12,031 nucleotides of DNA from Saprospirales bacterium (lineage in GTDB: Bacteria > Bacteroidota > Bacteroidia > Chitinophagales > Saprospiraceae): assembly GCA_003559985.1 (NCBI GenBank), contig PWJP01000093.1, forward strand, positions 1-12,031, read 5' to 3'. The notes below the pieces were generated by a model that had not been told where the DNA came from, did no database searches, and worked only from the letters and a program-made list of their open reading frames with translations. Below are positions 1-8,000 of this stretch, piece after piece (the stretch's first letter is position 1; every line of letters begins with the position of its first letter). Both the position numbers and the translations under genes were made by a program.

Positions 1-1739
1 CCGGACTGGCCTGCATAAAACTCGACCAGCCCCCCGGTCACCGCTACATTTCACGCCGAAGGAGTATGAGCGCTAATTACCTGAAGGACCTTTTTTCGGG
101 AATTTTCAGCCACTTCGATGAGCTTGACCCGGAGAAATTCGAAGACCCGGAATGGCTGAAGCGCAACAAACCCTATGTGGGAGAATTGTACCTGGGACAC
201 CTCAGATACGGCACCCACGGTGACAACAGCATTGAGACGGTTCACCCGTTTTTGAGACAAAACAACTGGATCACCCGGAACCTGGTACTTGCCGGAAACT
301 TCAACCTCACCAATGTCGATGAACTCTTTTCCCAACTGGTTCAACTCGGCCAGTACCCCAAAGCGCAATCCGACACAGTGACAGTACTGGAAAAACTAGG
401 GCATTTTTTGGATGACGAGGTGGAGCGACTCTACACCTGGTTTAAGCCCGATGGCTACTCCAATCAGGAAATAAATCAGTTGATCTTCAAACACCTGGAT
501 GTAGCCCGTATGTTGAGGCGCGCCTGCAAGAAATTTGACGGTGGTTTTGTGATGAGTGGCATGATAGGACACGGAGATGCCTTTGTCCTGAGAGATCCGA
601 ACGGCATCCGTCCCGCCTACTACTACGCCGATGATGAAGTGGTTGTAGTGGCCTCCGAACGTCCGGCTATTCAGACCGCCATGAACGTGCGCTACAAAGA
701 AGTCAAAGAAGTCAAAGAAGGCCATGCTCTCATTGTAAAAAAGGACGGCAGGATACTGGAAGAACCCTATACTCAGCCCGGAGAAAAGCGGTCTTGTTCC
801 TTTGAGCGAATTTATTTCTCCCGGGGCACCGACCGGGATATTTACCTGGAGCGAAAACAACTGGGTGAACAACTCACCTCCCGCGCCCTTGAAGCAGTGG
901 GCCACGACCTCGAAAACACCGTTTGGTCAGCCGTGCCCAATACCGCTGAAACAGCCTTTTATGGTCTGATTGACGGCCTGGAAAAATACCTCAATAAATC
1001 CAAAGCAGATAAGATAAAAAAGCTCCACAAAAAGGGGGAGATGAAGGGGCTGGATAAAGTCCTCAATTTGAGACCCCGGGTGGAAAAAATCATCGTGAAG
1101 GATGCCAAAATGCGCACTTTTATAGCAGATGAGGTTGTGCGCGGAGACATGGTGTCGCACGTCTATGACGTCACCTACGGAATCGTAAAAAACAATGTCG
1201 ATAAATTGGTGCTGCTCGACGATTCCATAGTTCGTGGAACCACACTCAGAGACAGCATCATCAAAATAGCCAACAGGCTACACCCGGCCTCCATGGTAAT
1301 CCTCTCATCCGCACCCCAAATCCGATACCCGGATTGCTACGGAATTGACATGTCTCAGATGAGCAAATTCGTAGCCTTCAGGGCAATGGTCGAACTGCTT
1401 CGAGACAATGGAAAAGAGCACCTATTGGAAGAGGCCTACGAACGATGCCTCGCGCAAAAAGACTTGCCTAAAGACCAGATTAACAATGAACTCGTCTCAC
1501 TCTACGACCAGTTTTCTGAGGAGGAGATTTCCAATAAAATTGCCGTATTGCTGACCCCTCCGGAGGTCGATATCCCTGTAAAGGTCATTTATCAGTCTGT
1601 GGAGGGTTTGCACAAAGCCTGCCCGCACAGCATGGGAGACTGGTACTTTACGGGCAATTATCCCACTCCCGGTGGCAATGCTGTTGCCAATCGCGCATTC
1701 ATGTACTACATGGAGAAAAAAGAGATCAGAGCCTACTGA
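1..1739 (+). CDS. purF: Amidophosphoribosyltransferase (glutamine PRPP amidotransferase), 5'-truncated by window edge
   Basis: This enzyme catalyses the first committed step of de novo purine synthesis in the cytoplasm: glutamine plus PRPP gives 5-phosphoribosylamine. The frame is open from the window's first complete codon (base 3). Residues before ATG 66 read GLACIKLDQPPGHRYISRRRS, which matches the conserved N-terminal glutaminase region of Bacteroidota PurF, so ATG 66 is internal. The AAGGAG before it is also only 1 nt from the ATG, too close for a working ribosome site. Visible motifs are LGHLRYGTHG (glutaminase domain, about 192-222), VPNTAETAFYG (about 930-963), the PRPP-binding signature VLLDDSIVRGTTL (1209-1247) and the C-terminal GDWYFTGNYPTPGGN typical of the family. 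The catalytic N-terminal Cys and roughly the first 50 residues lie outside the window. It ends at TGA 1737-1739, with about 120 nt before the next gene. The family is near certain. The length and start cannot be read here. Confidence 0.95.
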   Translation, partial: GLACIKLDQPPGHRYISRRRSMSANYLKDLFSGIFSHFDELDPEKFEDPEWLKRNKPYVGELYLGHLRYGTHGDNSIETVHPFLRQNNWITRNLVLAGNFNLTNVDELFSQLVQLGQYPKAQSDTVTVLEKLGHFLDDEVERLYTWFKPDGYSNQEINQLIFKHLDVARMLRRACKKFDGGFVMSGMIGHGDAFVLRDPNGIRPAYYYADDEVVVVASERPAIQTAMNVRYKEVKEVKEGHALIVKKDGRILEEPYTQPGEKRSCSFERIYFSRGTDRDIYLERKQLGEQLTSRALEAVGHDLENTVWSAVPNTAETAFYGLIDGLEKYLNKSKADKIKKLHKKGEMKGLDKVLNLRPRVEKIIVKDAKMRTFIADEVVRGDMVSHVYDVTYGIVKNNVDKLVLLDDSIVRGTTLRDSIIKIANRLHPASMVILSSAPQIRYPDCYGIDMSQMSKFVAFRAMVELLRDNGKEHLLEEAYERCLAQKDLPKDQINNELVSLYDQFSEEEISNKIAVLLTPPEVDIPVKVIYQSVEGLHKACPHSMGDWYFTGNYPTPGGNAVANRAFMYYMEKKEIRAY

Positions 1740-1795
1740 TTACCAGACCGGGACACTTCTTTTACATCAGTGGTTTTTAGGCCGATCTGTTATAA

Positions 1796-1821
1796 TTTGT
1801 CAGGTCTAAAGGTTACCTTTG
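1796..1821 (+). promoter_or_regulatory. Candidate Bacteroidota promoter for the hydrolase-parAB cluster
   Basis: TACCTTTG at 1814-1821 is a perfect match to the Bacteroidota -7 consensus TAnnTTTG. A TTTG at 1796-1799 could be the -33 box, but the 14-nt spacing is shorter than the usual 17-20. Transcription would begin near 1828, giving a leader of about 33 nt before ATG 1861. The site lies in the only sizeable gap upstream of the cluster, which supports a role. I see no operator or other regulatory motif. Confidence 0.42.
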
Positions 1822-1860
1822 CACTCCCAAATTTTTGAATAAATACTAAAGCGAGAAGTT

Positions 1861-2544
1861 ATGAAGCTGAAATTCTTAGGTCATTCCTGCTTTTTGATCG
1901 AAACAGGTGGCAAAAAACTGATTGTGGATCCTTTTATTACCGGGAATGAAAAAGCCGGTGACATCGATGTGGATTCCATTCGCGTGGACTATGTACTGTT
2001 GACCCACGGACATCAGGACCATGTTCTGGATGCTGAAACCATCGCAAAAAATTCCGGTGCAAAGATCATTTCAAACTTTGAAATCGTGAGTTGGTATAAG
2101 GAAAAAGGACTCGATGGACACGAGATGAACCACGGCGGCAGTTGGTCCTTTGATTTTGGCGACTTGAAATACGTCAATGCCATCCACTCCAGCGTTTTGC
2201 CCGACGGTACCTACGGGGGCAATCCCGGCGGCTTCATTCTAAAGTCCGAAGACAAAAACATCTACATAGCTGGCGATACGGCACTCCACATGGATATGCA
2301 ACTGATTCCGGTCACTTCCGGCAGACCTGACCTGGCTATCTTGCCGGTAGGCGACAATTTCACCATGGGAGTGGATGATGCACTTCACGCCGCTGAATTT
2401 GTCAAATGCGACAAAATAATTGGTTGCCACTTTGATACTTTTGGCTTCATCGAGATCAAAAATAAGGACAGGGCGGTTGCCAGATTTAAAGAAAAGGGAA
2501 AGGAGCTCATTCTTCCTTCCATAGGAGATGAATTCACCTTGTGA
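1861..2544 (+). CDS. UPF0173-family metal-dependent hydrolase (UlaG-like metallo-beta-lactamase fold)
   Basis: This is a 227-aa cytoplasmic protein of the metallo-beta-lactamase superfamily, of the usual length for UPF0173. Metal-ligand motifs are complete: an N-terminal GHSCF (H8), the core THGHQDH (H49, H51, D53, H54), H109 in AIHSS, GDT (D139) and GCHFDTF (H190). The start MKLKFLGHSCF is the standard family N-terminus, so ATG 1861 is secure. No signal peptide or membrane segment is visible. Relatives include L-ascorbate-6-phosphate lactonase UlaG, but the substrate of most UPF0173 members is unknown, so I assign no specific reaction. Its stop is 14 nt before parA and a candidate promoter lies upstream, so it is probably the first gene of the partitioning transcript. 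The link may be only genomic; nothing in the sequence shows that it takes part in segregation. Confidence 0.92.
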   Translation: MKLKFLGHSCFLIETGGKKLIVDPFITGNEKAGDIDVDSIRVDYVLLTHGHQDHVLDAETIAKNSGAKIISNFEIVSWYKEKGLDGHEMNHGGSWSFDFGDLKYVNAIHSSVLPDGTYGGNPGGFILKSEDKNIYIAGDTALHMDMQLIPVTSGRPDLAILPVGDNFTMGVDDALHAAEFVKCDKIIGCHFDTFGFIEIKNKDRAVARFKEKGKELILPSIGDEFTL

Positions 2545-2558
2545 TACCAGCATAATCA

Positions 2559-3341
2559 ATGGGCAAAGTAATTACCATAGCAAATCAAAAAGGCGGGGTC
2601 GGAAAAACCACCACTGCCATTAACCTGGCCGCCAGTCTGGCAGCACTGGAACACAAGGTTTTGATCATCGATGCAGACCCCCAGTGCAACGCCACCAGCG
2701 GTGTTGGTATCGCAGAGGATCAGGTTGAATCCAGCCTGTACGATTGTCTGATCAATGAAGTGGATCCGGCAGATGCCATTCTGGAAACCGAATTGGTAAA
2801 CCTTCACATCCTGCCCTCCTCAATAGATTTGGTGGGTGCGGAATTGGAGTTGGCCGGAAAGATCCAAAGGGAGTTTTTTATAAAAAAGGTCACCGATCAA
2901 CTGAGCGATCATTACGACTACATCTTTATCGATTGCCTTCCCTCCCTCGGCTTGATTACCATCAACGCCCTCACGGCAGCAGATTCGGTGCTCATCCCCA
3001 TTCAGTGCGAAATTTTTGCACTCGAGGGTTTGCAAAAACTGAAAAACACCATTCAGCTCGTCAAATCAACGGTCAATCCCCAATTGGAGATTGAGGGCAT
3101 AGTCCTCAGTATGTACGACCAGCGATTGAGACTGGCAAAAGTCGTTGTGGATGAAGTCAAAACCCATGCGGGTGATCAGGTTTTTGAAACCATCATACAC
3201 CGAAACGCCAGAATAGGTGAATCGCCCAGTGCTCACAAACCCGTTATTCTCTACGATGCAGGTAGTAAAGGGGCCTACAATTTTCTCAACCTGGCCAAAG
3301 AATTTTTAGAGCGCAACAGCAAACCCGTTGGTCAGGGATAA
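2559..3341 (+). CDS. parA: ParA/Soj-family chromosome-partitioning ATPase
   Basis: This 260-aa ParA-type (SIMIBI-class) ATPase works with ParB to move or position replicated origins, binding DNA non-specifically in the ATP dimer form. The N-terminus carries the deviant Walker A motif KGGVGKTT (residues 11-18) with the signature lysine K11. It is followed by IIDADPQ (D38, D40, switch I/Walker A' region) and the Walker B strand YIFIDCLPSLGLIT with D125. The usual family sequence is DCPPSLG; here Leu replaces the first Pro. The small size and lack of an N-terminal DNA-binding domain fit chromosomal Soj-type ParA rather than large plasmid type Ia ParA. It starts 14 nt after the hydrolase stop and ends 27 nt before the ATG of parB, so co-transcription is expected. 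No strong Shine-Dalgarno is visible, as is common in Bacteroidota. Confidence 0.96.
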   Translation: MGKVITIANQKGGVGKTTTAINLAASLAALEHKVLIIDADPQCNATSGVGIAEDQVESSLYDCLINEVDPADAILETELVNLHILPSSIDLVGAELELAGKIQREFFIKKVTDQLSDHYDYIFIDCLPSLGLITINALTAADSVLIPIQCEIFALEGLQKLKNTIQLVKSTVNPQLEIEGIVLSMYDQRLRLAKVVVDEVKTHAGDQVFETIIHRNARIGESPSAHKPVILYDAGSKGAYNFLNLAKEFLERNSKPVGQG

Positions 3342-3368
3342 TTTTGTACAGACAATCAATTTTTGCTT

Positions 3369-4274
3369 ATGGCTAAGATGAAGAAAAAAGACCTCGGAAA
3401 GGGAATTCGTGCACTGCTCTCAGGAGTAGAAGACAAAGATACAGGCACCCAAAAAAAGATTGTCAAAGAACTTTCAAGTACGGTGGCCATGGTGCCCATT
3501 AAGTATATCGAAGCCAATCCTTTTCAACCCCGGAATGAGTTCAGCAGCAGCGAACTGGAAGAGTTGACCGAGTCCATCAAAATTCACGGCATCATTCAGC
3601 CGATTACGCTCCGAAGACTGAGCGATGATGCATACCAGATCATCTCCGGTGAAAGACGCTGGCGCGCCTCTCAAAAAGCCGGTCTGGAAGAAATACCGGC
3701 TTACATCAGGGTGGCCAATGACCAGGCCATGCTCGAAATGGCCCTTATTGAAAATATCCAGCGACAGGATCTCAATCCCATTGAAATTGCCATTTCACTC
3801 AACAGACTAATGGACGAGTGTCAATTGACCCACGAGGGCTTGTCAGAGCGAGTCAGCAAACGGAGAAGTACCGTCACCAACTACCTCAGATTGTTAAAAC
3901 TCCCGCCCCAGGTACAACAATCCGTCAGAGATCAAAAAATTTCCATGGGCCACGCACGATCCATTGCAGGCCTGAAAAAAGTAGATCAGCAACTCCAACT
4001 CCTGAACGATATCCTCAAAAAATCCCTTTCGGTACGCGCCACTGAAGAATGGGTGCGAAAACTCGAAAAGGGTAAGGACTCGAAAAAATCCGCTTCCGCC
4101 TCCTCTAAAAAGGAGCAGGGCAATCAGGTCAAAATGCTGGAGGACAAACTCTTGCAGCGATTTGGCACAAAAGTTAATATCCGGGAAAAAAATACGGGTG
4201 ATGGGCAAATTGTCATTCACTTTGATGACCGGGAGCATTTGAATCAGCTTTTGGAGTATCTCAAAGTAATATGA
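3369..4274 (+). CDS. parB: ParB/Spo0J-family partition protein (CTP-dependent DNA clamp)
   Basis: ParB loads at parS sites, hydrolyses CTP to slide along DNA, and stimulates ParA. The 301-aa protein has all parts in order: a basic N-terminal tail with DLGKGIRALL (residues 8-17; this region contacts ParA in the family), the N-terminal CTPase domain with NPFQPR (50-55), GERRWRA (94-100) and ENIQR (128-132), a helix-turn-helix around 154-176 (LTHEGLSERVSKRRSTVTNYL), a Ser/Lys-rich linker (about 233-250) and a C-terminal dimerisation domain (255-301). I chose ATG 3369; an in-frame TTG at 3363 is possible but less likely, since MAKMKKKDLGKG is a typical start. Its TGA overlaps the ATG of the next gene in ATGA (4271-4274), indicating translational coupling. 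I saw no parS-like 16-mer (centre CACGTG) in the window. Confidence 0.96.
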   Translation: MAKMKKKDLGKGIRALLSGVEDKDTGTQKKIVKELSSTVAMVPIKYIEANPFQPRNEFSSSELEELTESIKIHGIIQPITLRRLSDDAYQIISGERRWRASQKAGLEEIPAYIRVANDQAMLEMALIENIQRQDLNPIEIAISLNRLMDECQLTHEGLSERVSKRRSTVTNYLRLLKLPPQVQQSVRDQKISMGHARSIAGLKKVDQQLQLLNDILKKSLSVRATEEWVRKLEKGKDSKKSASASSKKEQGNQVKMLEDKLLQRFGTKVNIREKNTGDGQIVIHFDDREHLNQLLEYLKVI

Positions 4275-4924
4275 GCCTCAGGATTGTTTTTGCCACTGCC
4301 TTGCTTTTCTGCCTGCTGCTGAATTTTCAGACGCAAGCAATGACATTACAAGCTGAAAACCTGGCTGATACTATACCCACAGAAGATCGGGTAGAACTCA
4401 CCACTCCTGATCCGGAAGAGATCGATACTCCTTCAACGAGAATGACCGCATTTATGGATGATATTCTCGTCAACCGCCAAAAGGAGCGAAATCCAACCAA
4501 AGCTGCTCTTTTTTCTGCCGTAATCCCGGGAGCCGGCCAGGCCTACAATGGAGAGTATTTGAAGGTAGGAGTGATTTATGGAATCACAGGGGGTTTGCTC
4601 TATGCCCTGGACTTTAACAGACACCAATACAACCGCTTTAATACCGCCTACGAACTGCGACTTAATGAAGAAGAGGACGAGTTTATTAATGTCATTCCGA
4701 ATGCCCGCGGAATTCGGAATATTCGCGACAGGTATCGCAAAGACATGGAACTCACTTACATAGGACTCGGCCTCACCTATCTGTTCAATGTAATCGATGC
4801 ATTTGTGGCCGCACATTTGGCTTCATTCGACATCGATGACGACCTCAGTATGCAATTAAGACCGACCGTCATTCCGGGCCCTCAGGTTTCCAATGCAGGT
4901 GTCGGACTGGTGTTCAGGTTTTAA
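4271..4924 (+). CDS. DUF5683-domain membrane protein, coupled to parB
   Basis: This is a 217-aa protein of unknown function. An N-terminal signal peptide is evident (residues 1-23, hydrophobic IVFATALLFCLLLNF, possible cleavage after TQA). It is followed by an acidic, Pro/Thr-rich stretch (about 30-57) and the DUF5683 core, with the conserved NPTKAALFSAVIPGAGQAYNG (74-94). A hydrophobic segment at about 97-113, a charged middle (RLNEEEDEF) and a second hydrophobic segment at about 162-183 follow. The chain ends in VGLVFRF. From established knowledge, DUF5683 genes commonly follow parAB in Bacteroidota, often ahead of dapB and lepB; the latter two are absent here, where a protease gene follows. 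The 4-nt overlap with parB implies coupled translation. A role at the envelope connected with partitioning is inference only. Confidence 0.85.
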   Translation: MSLRIVFATALLFCLLLNFQTQAMTLQAENLADTIPTEDRVELTTPDPEEIDTPSTRMTAFMDDILVNRQKERNPTKAALFSAVIPGAGQAYNGEYLKVGVIYGITGGLLYALDFNRHQYNRFNTAYELRLNEEEDEFINVIPNARGIRNIRDRYRKDMELTYIGLGLTYLFNVIDAFVAAHLASFDIDDDLSMQLRPTVIPGPQVSNAGVGLVFRF

Positions 4925-5046
4925 CATTCCCTAAAAAAAGGCGGTTTTTTCTTAAAAATAACTTACTGTAAATTAACAGTTTGGGTAGTTAACTTAAAAC
5001 ATCTATGTTGTGGCTGAGTTTATCTATTGAAAAAAACATAAAGCAC

Positions 5047-8000
5047 ATGAATCATCCCACTCTACCCACTGACAATCTTGTAAAAAAGGTCCTTTCGATA
5101 ATTCTGGTCCTTACATTTACCTCCTTTTCCGCTCTGCAATTGACTGCTCAGTCGGTCGCAGAAACCAACCGGGAAGCCCTGCTGGAAATAGCAGAGGAAT
5201 CACGCGAGGCCCAAAAATTGGAGCGTCAGGAAGTCCTGGAAAAAATGACTGCCAGATCGCTGCCCATGAGGGTGGAGACACCGGATGGAATGGTTTACGA
5301 ATTGATGCGCTTTGTCAATGGAATACCTGAATACTACACCAACAACAATGTGCGAGCTGCTATCTCAACGGGAACCAACCACCTACAGCCCAATGGAAGA
5401 ACCAATCTCGACCTCGAGGGCGAGGGTATGATTATCGGTGAGTGGGATGCGGGCGCTGTGCTCGAAACCCACCAGGAGCTCGTTGGACGTGTGGAGCAGC
5501 GGGATGGGGCTACTCAGGTCCACAACCACGCTGTCCATGTAGCGGGAACACTTATTGCCTCAGGGGTAAGACCCGATGCCAGGGGTATGGCTCCTGCTGC
5601 CAATCTATGGGCTCACGACTGGTCTTTTGATTCCGGAGAAATGGCGGAAGCCGCCGCAGATGGTCTTTTGATTTCAAATCACTCCTATGGATCACTGGCA
5701 GGGTGGGCATTTGGAGATTGGTCGGGAGAAAGTGGATGGCACTGGTTTGGCGATATTTCCATCGACCCTGCAGAAGATTATAAGTTCGGCTTCTATACTG
5801 CAAAAGCTGCCCTTTGGGATCAAATAACGTACAATGCACCATATTACCTGATCGTAAAATCAGCCGGCAACAACCGCAATGACGATCACAGTGGTCCTCA
5901 CTTTGTTTTTCACCCCGACAGCAACGACTGGGTGATGTCCAATGATTTCAGGCAGCCGGATGGCGGTGCATTTGGATACGACTGCATTCCCACCTATGGT
6001 AATGCCAAAAATATCCTCACAGTGGGTGCAGTGAATACCGTTCCCAGCGGGTTATCCTCCCCGGAAGTGATAACCATGAGTAATTTCAGCAGTTGGGGTC
6101 CCACCAATGATGGACGTATCAAGCCCGATATTGTGGGAGATGGCGTCGGACTGCTTTCCGCCCAGGGAACCGGCAATGCAGCGTACAACACCAGCAGCGG
6201 AACCTCCATGTCAGGACCCAATGTGGCCGGATCACTTCTGTTAATTCAGGAACTGCATGAGCGATTACACGGTGAATTTATGCTTTCGTCCAGCCTCCGC
6301 GGTCTCGCCATCCACACAGCCGATGAAACCGGGACCGGACCGGCGCCGGACTACAGTTTTGGCTGGGGATTGTTGAATGCTGAACGCGCTGCCGAATTCC
6401 TACTGGACCCGGCAAAGAACAAATTGATTGAAGATCACTTACAGCAGAGCGACACCTTAAGGTATGAGATATTTGGCGACGGAAATACGCCGGTCAAGGC
6501 TACCCTCGCCTGGATTGATCCCCACGCTCCACCTCCTGAACCGGCCCTCAATGACCGCACTCCCATGCTTATGAATGACCTCGATATGCGGATTATTGCG
6601 ACTTCAGGAGCCGATTCAGGGGCCGTTTATAAACCATATATTATGAACCCTGACAATCCAGCAGCACCGGCTGAAACCGGGGATAATTTCCGCGATAATG
6701 TGGAAGTGGTTTTTCCAGGTGTTTTGCCGGAGGGAGATTACCTGGTACAGATTACACACAAAGGAGAATTGCATGACGACAGCCCGCACCTCTTTTCCCT
6801 GCTGATTTCGGCACCAATTGCGGCATGTGAAATTCCCGCCGAGATTGCTTTTGCCCAGGAAACCAGTTGCTTTAACACGGAAGATGGAATGGTAGTTCTA
6901 TCAGGTGGAGATGGGGTAAGCGGCCTCACTTTTGCCGATTACAGGCTCGATTTTCAGGATTCCGATACTTTTTCCAATCTTAGGCCGGGCATTCACTACT
7001 TTTATGTAAAAGACAGCCTGGGGTGCATGGGTTCTGCGCAAGTAAATTTCAGTAGTTCGGACAGAATTGAAGCGATAAAAGTCAATCAAGTCGCTGTCAG
7101 ACTCACTGAACCCAAGGACCTGCGAAGGCAGTTCCTATTTTCCAATTCTGCCCTTACCAACGGCTGGGGTGCCAATCCCAATGAACAGACTGTAACCGGC
7201 TCAGTCGTACGCGTGGACGACGGCTCGGACATCGGAATATTTGGTTGTGGAGAACTGCTAAATGCCGGTGAGTTGGAGGGGAATATCGCACTGGCATTGC
7301 GCGGTAGTTGTCAGTTTAGCGAAAAAGCTTTTCACGCTCAGGAGGCTGGAGCCACTGCAATAATTATCTCCAATGATGAAGAGGGTGTGATGTCAATGGG
7401 AGGCGGCATCCTGGCCGATGAAATTGATATACCTGTTTATATGGTGAGTTTAGATGACGGCCAGTTTATAAGTGAAATGATCGATGAAGGTGGCCTGGAA
7501 TTAACTCTGGGAATGCTAAACGCCATGACGGAAACTTCCTGCCCGGAATCATCTGATGGTGGATTGGAGCCTTTTATCAGCGGTGGAGAACCGCCCTACA
7601 CCTTCGCCTGGAGTACGGGAGATAGCACTGCATCAATCTCCGGTTTGACAGCAGGCACTCACCAATTGACCGTGACTGATAGTCGCTCCTGTACATTTGA
7701 ACTTAGTATGGAAGTGGGAGCACCGGATTCCATTCATCTGGAAGTGGTGGAAAGCCATACCGTCAGTTGTCCCGGGGAAGCCGATGGAATGATTACAGTA
7801 GAAGCAGCAGGTGGTACGCCTCCCTATGAATACGAGTGGAGTACCGGACAGGAGGGACCAGAACTTGGGGGCGTCCCCATTGGAACTTATTTTGTTACTG
7901 TCACTGACGCCAATGAATGTCAGGCCGTGGACAGCTTCGCAATCACCAATCCGGATTCACTGCTGTTGGACTCACTGCAAGTCACTCCGGCTTGTCCTGG

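Noticed and set aside
696..720. Tandem AAAGAAGTC repeat within purF (Lys-Glu-Val, Lys-Glu-Val, Lys-Glu)
   Set aside because: The encoded segment has the normal family length, so it is a chance codon coincidence rather than an expansion.
396..905. 169-aa open frame on the - strand under purF
   Set aside because: It is antisense to conserved PurF sequence and has no family features.
2559..4274. parS site within or near parAB
   Set aside because: No palindromic 16-mer with a CACGTG core was found by eye; parS may lie elsewhere on the chromosome.
4930..4960. A-run/T-run hairpin after the DUF5683 gene as a terminator
   Set aside because: The stem would be only A-T pairs around GGCGG with no GC pairing, too weak to call an intrinsic terminator.
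4980..5011. TTTG-N20-TATGTTGT as promoter of the protease gene
   Set aside because: Spacing is right but the -7 box misses two of the key TTTG bases, so it is below the standard I used for the other promoters.
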